NCBI RefSeq assembly: GCF_020443705.1
Contig: NZ_JAIZZK010000001.1
Span: 124,001-188,000 of the forward strand
Source: Clostridium algoriphilum
GTDB taxonomy: Bacteria > Bacillota > Clostridia > Clostridiales > Clostridiaceae
Direction of reading: 5' to 3'
DNA: 64,000 nucleotides
The notes under the pieces are model-generated. The model was not told the DNA's origin. It did no database searches and saw only the letters and a list, made by a program, of their open reading frames with translations. Position 1 is the first letter of the stretch, and every line of letters starts with the position of its first letter. Positions 58,103 to 64,000 of the stretch are shown here, piece after piece. The translations under genes and the position numbers were made by a program.

Positions 58103-58153
58103 TAATTTATGTATACAAATGTAGAAAGATAATAAGTTAATATCTATTATCTA

Positions 58154-58228
58154 CTTGCAGAACCAAACAAAGAGGATAACAGTTTATAAATGGGATTTAC
58201 CCGCAGAGACAAACAAGGAGGATGACAG
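58154..58228 (+). repeat. Duplicated ribosome-binding region before rimO
   Basis: Two 29-base copies (58154-58182 and 58200-58228) share 23 positions, including CAAACAA(A/G)GAGGAT(A/G)ACAG. The second copy holds the functional rimO ribosome binding site. An 11-codon ATG frame (58190-58225) runs between the first site and rimO. Confidence 0.6.
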
Positions 58229-59566
58229 GTGGAAAAATTAAAAGTTGGAGTTATAAATCTAGGTTGTGATAAAAATAGAATTGATAGTGAGATTATAATA
58301 AGTAGTTTAAGTGAAAGATATAATATGACCAATGATCCTAAGCTAGCAGATATAATTTTAGTAAATACTTGTGGATTCATAGAATCTTCAAAACAAGAAT
58401 CAATAGATACTATTTTAGAAATGTCTAAATACAAAGAAAAATATAAGTGTGAAGTATTAATTGCAACGGGGTGCCTTACTCAGCGTTATGGCAATGAACT
58501 GCTAGAATTAATGCCAGAACTTGATATTATGCTTGGAGTTAACGATTATAACAAATTATTAAGTAGTATAGAAGAGGTTCTTTTAAAAAAAATAAAAGTG
58601 CAATATTGTAGTTATAGCGATGAAAATATCAATGAAGGTAAGAGAGTCTTAACTACAGGAACGTACTCCGCTTATATTAGAATCTCTGAAGGGTGTGACA
58701 ATGCTTGTACATATTGCGCTATACCTAATATTAGAGGAAAGTATAGAAGCAGAAAGATAGAAAATATAGTACAAGAAGCTAAAGAATTAAGTGAACATGG
58801 GTGCAAAGAAATTATTTTAGTCGCTCAAGATACCACTAGATATGGAATTGACTTATATGGTAAAAAAAACTTACATACGTTAATTAATAAGATTTCTAAA
58901 ATAAGCGGAATTGAATGGATTAGAGTACTTTACTGCTATGCAGAAGAAATTACTGATGAAATTATTAATGAAATATCTATAAATGATAAAGTATGCAAAT
59001 ATGTTGATATACCAATTCAACATATAAGTGATGATATTCTTAGATCCATGAAAAGAAAAGGAAGAAAAAATATTATTACAGAGAATATAAATAAGATGAG
59101 AAAGAATATTAAAGATTTGATATTAAGAACTACACTGATTGTTGGATTTCCAGGAGAAACACAAGAAAATTTTGAGGAATTAAAACAATTTATTAAAGAA
59201 ACAAAATTTGATAAATTGGGAGTTTTTAAATATTCAATGGAAGATGGAACAGAAGCTGCAGAAATGAAAGATCAGATATCAGAAGAAATAAAAGTACAGC
59301 GTGAAGAAGAATTGATGATGCTACAACAAAACATATCTAAAGAAATAAATAGTAAAAAAGTAGGAAAAGTATATAGAGTTTTAGTAGAGGGCTTTAATGG
59401 AAAAACTTACTATGGTAGAAATTATGAAATGGCGCCGGAAGTAGATGGAACTGTTTTCTTTGAATCTGATAAAGTTCATAATAAGGGAGAATTTATTAAA
59501 CTTAAGGTTACCAAAGCTTTAGAATACGATTTAATAGGAGTTGTGTACTATGAATCTTGCGAATAA
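58229..59566 (+). CDS. rimO: Ribosomal protein S12 methylthiotransferase RimO
   Basis: RimO is a radical SAM enzyme that methylthiolates an aspartate of ribosomal protein uS12. The 445-residue protein has the N-terminal UPF0004 cluster domain ([24 protein letters not shown]), the radical SAM motif CDNACTYC near residue 155 and a C-terminal TRAM domain. [10 protein letters not shown] and [19 protein letters not shown] fit RimO better than MiaB. The start is GTG 58229 with AAGGAGG upstream. pgsA overlaps its end by 17 bases. Confidence 0.95.
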   Translation: MEKLKVGVINLGCDKNRIDSEIIISSLSERYNMTNDPKLADIILVNTCGFIESSKQESIDTILEMSKYKEKYKCEVLIATGCLTQRYGNELLELMPELDIMLGVNDYNKLLSSIEEVLLKKIKVQYCSYSDENINEGKRVLTTGTYSAYIRISEGCDNACTYCAIPNIRGKYRSRKIENIVQEAKELSEHGCKEIILVAQDTTRYGIDLYGKKNLHTLINKISKISGIEWIRVLYCYAEEITDEIINEISINDKVCKYVDIPIQHISDDILRSMKRKGRKNIITENINKMRKNIKDLILRTTLIVGFPGETQENFEELKQFIKETKFDKLGVFKYSMEDGTEAAEMKDQISEEIKVQREEELMMLQQNISKEINSKKVGKVYRVLVEGFNGKTYYGRNYEMAPEVDGTVFFESDKVHNKGEFIKLKVTKALEYDLIGVVYYESCE

Positions 59567-60095
59567 ACTTACAATGATACGAATTTTTTTAGTGCCTATA
59601 TTTTTGCTGTTTATAGCAGCTAAGGGTATACCTTATGGAAGAGAATTGGCTACTATCATTTTTATAGTGGCTTCTCTTACCGATAAGTTGGATGGTTATA
59701 TAGCTAGAAGTAGAAACCAAATAACTAACTTCGGAAAATTTATGGATCCACTGGCAGATAAGTTGTTAGTGACTGCGGCACTTGTATCATTAGTGGAACT
59801 TCAGATTGTGCATGGTTGGGTAGCTATGATTATAATTGCTAGAGAGTTTGCAGTTTCAGGACTTCGAACAATAGCTGCATCAGATGGGAAAGTAATTGCT
59901 GCTAGTAAATGGGGAAAATTGAAAACTGTTATTCAGATAGTAGCTATAATTACAGCATTAATAAATTTATCTTACGTAAATACAACTTTAAATTTGTTAA
60001 CAAATATTTTAATGGCTGCAGCAGTAGTTATTACAATAATATCTGGTGTTGACTATTTTGTAAAAAACAAAGGTACAATTAGAGTTGATAAGTGA
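59550..60095 (+). CDS. pgsA: CDP-diacylglycerol-glycerol-3-phosphate 3-phosphatidyltransferase
   Basis: PgsA makes phosphatidylglycerol phosphate from CDP-diacylglycerol, the product of CdsA encoded 26 kb upstream. The 181-residue membrane protein has the CDP-alcohol phosphotransferase motif as [20 protein letters not shown] followed by MDPLADK, and several hydrophobic helices. ATG 59550 is nine bases after AGGAG inside rimO. An upstream in-frame ATG-less extension is not supported. The rimO-pgsA pair upstream of recA matches the Firmicute order, with cinA missing between. Confidence 0.96.
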   Translation: MNLANKLTMIRIFLVPIFLLFIAAKGIPYGRELATIIFIVASLTDKLDGYIARSRNQITNFGKFMDPLADKLLVTAALVSLVELQIVHGWVAMIIIAREFAVSGLRTIAASDGKVIAASKWGKLKTVIQIVAIITALINLSYVNTTLNLLTNILMAAAVVITIISGVDYFVKNKGTIRVDK

Positions 60096-60170
60096 TTAAA
60101 ATTTTAAAGGTTGTTAATAATACAAATAAAGGGTCCTGTTGTATAAAAATGGAATATTTTATTTTGTATG

Positions 60171-60199
60171 TTGACCATGTATTATAAATAGTGTATACT
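60171..60199 (+). promoter_or_regulatory. recA promoter
   Basis: TTGACC (60171-60176), a 17-base spacer and TATACT (60194-60199) predict a start near 60206, inside the LexA site. Confidence 0.85.
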
Positions 60200-60205
60200 T
60201 AAATT

Positions 60206-60219
60206 AGAACAAATGTTCG
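60206..60219 (+). promoter_or_regulatory. LexA (SOS) box of recA
   Basis: AGAACAAATGTTCG matches the Gram-positive LexA consensus CGAACRNRYGTTYG at 13 of 14 positions. It sits at the predicted transcription start, where LexA would block initiation. Confidence 0.88.
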
Positions 60220-60253
60220 TTAATGAAGGATGGTGAACCCTAAGGGGAAATTT

Positions 60254-61309
60254 ATGAATAATGAAAAATTAAAAGCATTAGAAGTTGCTATGGGTCAAAT
60301 AGAAAAACAATTTGGAAAAGGTTCGGTAATGAAACTGGGAGAAAATAGTAAATTAAATGTAGAAGCTATTTCTACTGGCTGTTTAGGACTTGATATAGGA
60401 CTTGGCATAGGTGGAGTACCTAGAGGAAGAATGATTGAAGTTTTTGGACCAGAATCTTCAGGTAAAACTACAGTTGCACTTCATATAGTTGCAGAAGCTC
60501 AAAAAAATGGTGGCACAGCTGCATTTATAGATGCAGAGAATGCATTAGATCCTGAATATGCTAAAGCACTAGGAATAGATATAGAAAATCTAATAGTTTC
60601 CCAACCAGACACTGGTGAGCAGGCGTTAGAGATTACAGAGGCACTAGTTCGTTCTGGGGCTATAGATGTTATAGTCGTGGATTCAGTAGCAGCCTTAGTA
60701 CCTAAAGCTGAAATTGAAGGCGAAATGGGAGACTCTCATGTAGGACTCCAAGCAAGACTTATGTCTCAAGCTTTAAGAAAACTTGCTGGTTCTATAAATA
60801 AATCTCAATGTGTTCTTGTATTTATAAATCAATTAAGAGAAAAAGTAGGAGTAATGTTTGGAAATCCAGAAGTAACTCCTGGTGGAAGAGCATTGAAATT
60901 TTATGCGTCTGTTAGATTAGATATTAGAAGAATAGATACTATTAAACAAGGCGACGAATTTATGGGGAATAGAACAAGAATAAAGATAGTTAAAAACAAA
61001 GTAGCTCCTCCATTTAAAAAAGCTGAATTTGATATTATGTATGGTCATGGTATATCTCGAGAAGGAGATGTTCTAGATATCGGAGTTGTAGAAGAAATTG
61101 TACAAAAAAGTGGTGCATGGTTCTCTTATGGAGATATTCGTCTTGGACAGGGAAGAGAAAATTCAAAACAATATTTTAAAGAAAACCCTTTGGTTATGTT
61201 GGAAATAGAAAATAAAATTAGAGGAAAACATAATCTTCCATTATGTAAAAGTCCTGAAATTAGTAAAAAAGAAGTTTCAAAAAAAGAAGCTAGTAAAAAG
61301 GGAGCATAA
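60254..61309 (+). CDS. recA: Recombinase RecA
   Basis: RecA forms filaments on single-stranded DNA, drives strand exchange and triggers LexA self-cleavage. The 351-residue protein has Walker [10 protein letters not shown] near residue 65, [12 protein letters not shown] (where Bacillus has a similar AEHALDP), the MAW-like region and loop L2 ([22 protein letters not shown]). A C-terminal tail with short lysine/serine-rich repeats ([16 protein letters not shown]) replaces the usual acidic end. ATG 60254 follows AAGGGG by six bases; ATG 60230 would add eight residues with a poor site. It is SOS-regulated. Confidence 0.98.
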   Translation: MNNEKLKALEVAMGQIEKQFGKGSVMKLGENSKLNVEAISTGCLGLDIGLGIGGVPRGRMIEVFGPESSGKTTVALHIVAEAQKNGGTAAFIDAENALDPEYAKALGIDIENLIVSQPDTGEQALEITEALVRSGAIDVIVVDSVAALVPKAEIEGEMGDSHVGLQARLMSQALRKLAGSINKSQCVLVFINQLREKVGVMFGNPEVTPGGRALKFYASVRLDIRRIDTIKQGDEFMGNRTRIKIVKNKVAPPFKKAEFDIMYGHGISREGDVLDIGVVEEIVQKSGAWFSYGDIRLGQGRENSKQYFKENPLVMLEIENKIRGKHNLPLCKSPEISKKEVSKKEASKKGA

Positions 61310-61335
61310 AAGCAAGTTTATACTTGCTTTTTTCT
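61308..61335 (+). terminator. Terminator after recA
   Basis: A perfect 10-bp stem AAAAGCAAGT (61308-61317) with ACTTGCTTTT (61322-61331), loop TTAT, overlaps the stop codon and continues into T residues. Confidence 0.88.
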
Positions 61336-61520
61336 TTAATTAAATATTAATATTATTGTTTATGAACTTTATATGTTATTATATTGAACTACATGAAGCA
61401 AATATATTTATGAATGTTATTATGCAAATAGTATATGATTTTTTTTATGCATTCTGATAACGATTTACATAGTTACTGTAGAATAGTAAAAGTAAAACAA
61501 CTTATTTAAATGCTTTAATC

Positions 61521-61549
61521 TTGACATTAATTGAAAAGTAATATAAAAT
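61521..61549 (+). promoter_or_regulatory. Sigma-A-type promoter of rny
   Basis: Consensus TTGACA (61521-61526), a 17-base spacer and TAAAAT (61544-61549) predict a start near 61556. The leader of about 117 bases holds a bulged hairpin (TGGT-AGCA, 61562-61571, with TGCTACCA, 61581-61588). The rest of the 363-base gap (61310-61520) is AT-rich without a supported gene. Confidence 0.75.
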
Positions 61550-61672
61550 AAATACAAATACTGGTTTAGCATATTTTATTTGCTACCATATTAATAAGTA
61601 TGACACCTTTTCTAGCTTTCATATTTACTCTTAAATAAATTTGAAAATAAGCAAAGGAGGTGTTGATAATCA

Positions 61673-63229
61673 ATGGATACTAAAAGTCAAACAATGCTCA
61701 TAGTAGTTTGTGCTATTGTGGTTGTTGTTTTAGTAGGTATTTTTGTTGTAATTTATATTAGAAAAAATATATCTCAAGCAAGTATTTCCAAGGCAGAAAA
61801 AGAAGCTAAAAAAATTCTTGACGAAAGTGTAAAAGAATCTGAAACAAGAAAGAAGGAAGCAATCTTAGAAGCCAAAGAAGAAGTTCACAGACTTAGAACT
61901 GATTTAGAAAAAGAATCAAGAGAAAGACGTAATGAAGTTCAAAGGTTAGAAAGAAGAAATATCCAAAGAGAAGAATCTTTAGATAAAAAAAGTGATGTGC
62001 TGGAGAGAAAAGAAGAAAATCTTAATAAAAAACAACAAGATATTGAGATGGTAGAAGCAAGTGTACAAGATTTATACACAAAGCAAAGAGGAGAATTAGA
62101 AAGATTATCAGGATTAACAGCAGAAGAAGCAAAACAAGTTTTGTTAGATGAAATTAAAAAAGAAATTAAACACGATGCTGCAATTATGATAAAAGAAATT
62201 GAAACTAAGGCAAAAGAAGAAGCTGATAAAAAAGCAAGAGAAATTATTACTTATGCTATTCAAAGATGTGCAGCTGATCATGTTGCAGAAACAACAGTTC
62301 ATGTTGTATCTCTTCCTAATGATGAGATGAAAGGAAGAATAATAGGCAGAGAGGGTAGAAATATTCGAACGCTAGAAACACTTACAGGCGTAGATTTAAT
62401 AATAGATGATACACCTGAAGCAGTAATTCTTTCAGCCTTTGATCCTATAAGAAGAGAAGTTGCTAGAATAGCACTTGAGAAACTCATAGTAGATGGAAGG
62501 ATACATCCCGCTAGAATTGAAGAAATGGTAGAAAAAGCTAAAAAAGAAGTTGATAGCGACATAAGAGAAGAAGGAGAACAAGCAACTTTTGAAACGGGAG
62601 TGCACGGGCTTCATTCTGAAATTATTAGACTACTTGGAAGACTTAAATACAGAACTAGTTATGGTCAAAATGTATTAAAGCATTCTATAGAAGTTTCATA
62701 TTTGGCTGGCCTTATGGCTTCTGAACTTGGAATTGATCCAACACTCGCTAAAAGATGTGGACTACTACATGATATTGGTAAAGCTGTAGACCATGAGGTT
62801 GAAGGACCACATGCGCTTATAGGTTCAGAAATAGCAAAGAAACACCATGAAGCACCTATTGTAGTAAATGCTATTGCAGCACATCATGGTGACGTTGAGT
62901 TACAATCTCTTGAAGCAATATTAGTCCAAGCGGCAGATGCTATATCAGCTGCTAGACCAGGTGCAAGAAGAGAAACTTTAGAAGCATACATTAAAAGGTT
63001 AGAAAAATTAGAAGAAATCGCAAATTCTTATGAAGGTGTTGAAAAGTCATATGCTATTCAAGCTGGAAGAGAAGTTCGAATTATGATTAAACCTGATGTA
63101 ATTGATGATGCAGGAGCTGTTGAGATGGCAAGAAATCTCGTTAAAAGAATTGAAAATGAATTAGAATATCCTGGTCAAATTAAGGTGAATGTAATTAGAG
63201 AAACAAGAGCTATCGATTATGCTAAATAA
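61673..63229 (+). CDS. rny: Ribonuclease Y
   Basis: RNase Y is the membrane-bound endonuclease that starts bulk mRNA decay in many Firmicutes. The 518-residue protein has an N-terminal membrane helix (about residues 8-28), a long coiled coil (30-190), a KH domain ([17 protein letters not shown] near 215) and an HD domain ([12 protein letters not shown] near 364, with HHGD downstream as metal ligands). AAAGGAGGTG lies about ten bases before ATG 61673. Placement directly after recA is the standard order. Confidence 0.98.
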   Translation: MDTKSQTMLIVVCAIVVVVLVGIFVVIYIRKNISQASISKAEKEAKKILDESVKESETRKKEAILEAKEEVHRLRTDLEKESRERRNEVQRLERRNIQREESLDKKSDVLERKEENLNKKQQDIEMVEASVQDLYTKQRGELERLSGLTAEEAKQVLLDEIKKEIKHDAAIMIKEIETKAKEEADKKAREIITYAIQRCAADHVAETTVHVVSLPNDEMKGRIIGREGRNIRTLETLTGVDLIIDDTPEAVILSAFDPIRREVARIALEKLIVDGRIHPARIEEMVEKAKKEVDSDIREEGEQATFETGVHGLHSEIIRLLGRLKYRTSYGQNVLKHSIEVSYLAGLMASELGIDPTLAKRCGLLHDIGKAVDHEVEGPHALIGSEIAKKHHEAPIVVNAIAAHHGDVELQSLEAILVQAADAISAARPGARRETLEAYIKRLEKLEEIANSYEGVEKSYAIQAGREVRIMIKPDVIDDAGAVEMARNLVKRIENELEYPGQIKVNVIRETRAIDYAK

Positions 63230-63243
63230 TCAAACATAATATT

Positions 63244-63292
63244 AAATCCTCTTAAAATTTAGAAAGTTTCTAAATTTTAAGAGGATTTTCTT
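63244..63292 (+). terminator. Long terminator after rny
   Basis: A perfect 21-bp stem (63244-63264 with 63268-63288) with loop AGT is followed by TCTTTG and T-rich sequence. Confidence 0.85.
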
Positions 63293-63475
63293 TGTATTTA
63301 GAAAATTATAGTTAGGAAAAATAAGTTATTCCATTTACACGGCAAAAAAATAATGCTATATTGGTAGCATACGATTTAAAGTATTAATTTTCTAAAGTTA
63401 ACTTAATAATCTAGTTAATTCATTTCATTTAACTAATATAATCATACAAGTAATATAATCATGGGGGGTAAAAAA

Positions 63476-64000
63476 ATGGTATTATCTAAAAAAGCTGGAC
63501 AAATATCAGCATCTTTAACATTGTCCATAACTGCTAAAGCAAAAAAAATGAAGGCTGAGGGCCTAGATGTTATAGGATTTGGCGCCGGTGAACCAGATTT
63601 TAATACACCGAAAAATATTCAAGAAGCGGCCATAAGAGCAATTAAAGAAGGAATGACAAAATATACAGCTGCTTCTGGTATTATTGAGTTAAAGCAGGCA
63701 ATAATTAAAAAATTGAAGACAGAAAATAAATTAACTTACATACCAGCTCAAATTATAGTTTCGACCGGAGCAAAACAATGTCTAGCTAACGTTTTTCAAG
63801 CTATTTTAAATCCAGGAGATGAAGTTATTATTGGATCTCCATATTGGGTTAGCTATCCAGAATTAGTCAAATTAGCAGATGGACAACCTGTCTATGTAGA
63901 AACTAAAGAGAGTAATGAATTTAAATTAACCATTGAAAACCTTAATCAAATAGTAACTCCTAAATCTAAAGCAATAGTGATAAACAGTCCAAACAATCCC
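63476..64000 (+). CDS. Class I/II aminotransferase, aspartate aminotransferase-like (3'-truncated by window edge)
   Basis: The first 175 codons encode a fold-type I PLP aminotransferase of the AspB/AspC (subgroup Ib) type: SLTLSITAKAKKMKAEG, VIGFGAGEPDFNTP, KYTAASGIIELKQAI, VSTGAKQCLANVFQA, GSPYWVSYPEL and INSPNNP. These cover substrate- and cofactor-binding positions of the N-terminal half; the PLP lysine lies beyond the window. ATG 63476 follows GGGGGG; ATG 63461 in the same frame overlaps that site. The 246-base gap before it holds the rny terminator and a small ATGCTA/TAGCAT hairpin near 63353-63370. Aspartate as substrate is inferred. Confidence 0.93.
   Translation, partial: MVLSKKAGQISASLTLSITAKAKKMKAEGLDVIGFGAGEPDFNTPKNIQEAAIRAIKEGMTKYTAASGIIELKQAIIKKLKTENKLTYIPAQIIVSTGAKQCLANVFQAILNPGDEVIIGSPYWVSYPELVKLADGQPVYVETKESNEFKLTIENLNQIVTPKSKAIVINSPNNP

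Noticed and set aside
61362-61457. Open frame of 31 codons between recA and rny
   Set aside because: No ribosome binding site, AT-driven composition, and it ends before the rny promoter; nothing supports translation.

Overview
The window is a 64 kb stretch of core chromosome from a low-GC, spore-forming Firmicute, almost certainly Clostridium sensu stricto. Reasons: very AT-rich DNA and AT-ending codons; strong AGGAGG ribosome binding sites; PolC-type polymerase, CodY, Mlp/YmxH and a YlbJ sporulation protein; acetate fermentation genes (pta-ackA); and a gene order that matches clostridial genomes. The species cannot be named from the sequence alone. All genes but two (ylbJ, tmcAL) and yraN lie on the + strand. 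I see no tRNA, rRNA, IS element, prophage or CRISPR array. TGA is a normal stop here (for example rimM, nrnA and dapG).

Layout. 1-3.5 kb: 3' part of coaD, a coiled-coil protein, then convergent ylbJ and tmcAL. 3.8-6 kb: pta-ackA. 6-8.4 kb: yceD-rpmF behind a structured leader, then plsX and acpP. 8.6-15.2 kb: rnc, an Elp3-like radical SAM gene, a 32-residue membrane peptide, smc, ftsY. 15.2-21.9 kb: ylxM-ffh-rpsP-khpA, rimM-trmD, rplS with a leader RNA, lepB, rbgA, rnhB. 21.9-27.3 kb: yraN (-), comM, a dprA interrupted by an in-frame TGA, topA. 27.5-41.5 kb: codY, rpsB-tsf, pyrH-frr, uppS-cdsA, dxr-rseP-ispG-polC. 41.5-49.2 kb: rimP-nusA-rnpM-ylxQ-infB-rbfA-nrnA-truB-ribF. 49.2-58 kb: rpsO with an S15-type leader, pnp, mlpA, ymxH, dapG, tepA, ftsK. 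58-64 kb: rimO-pgsA, SOS-controlled recA, rny and the 5' part of an aspartate-type aminotransferase.

How it works together. Most genes serve translation: ribosomal proteins, ribosome assembly factors (RimM, RimP, RbgA, RbfA, RimO), initiation and elongation factors, RRF, and tRNA modification (TrmD, TruB, TmcAL). The rest cover SRP targeting and secretion (Ffh, FtsY, YlxM, LepB, RseP), chromosome handling (SMC, FtsK, TopA, RecA, PolC, RNase HII), RNA turnover (RNase III, PNPase, RNase Y, NrnA), and membrane or isoprenoid precursors (PlsX, AcpP, CdsA, PgsA, UppS, Dxr, IspG).

No exotic new system is evident. The most notable points are the in-frame stop in dprA; a hairpin that buries the ymxH ribosome binding site; a promoter-hairpin-terminator-promoter arrangement between polC and rimP; structured leaders before yceD, rplS, rpsB and rpsO; a palindrome before plsX with no fapR nearby; and good CodY and LexA sites before codY and recA. 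Start codons were chosen from Shine-Dalgarno spacing and family N-termini, so several are shorter than the longest possible reading frame.
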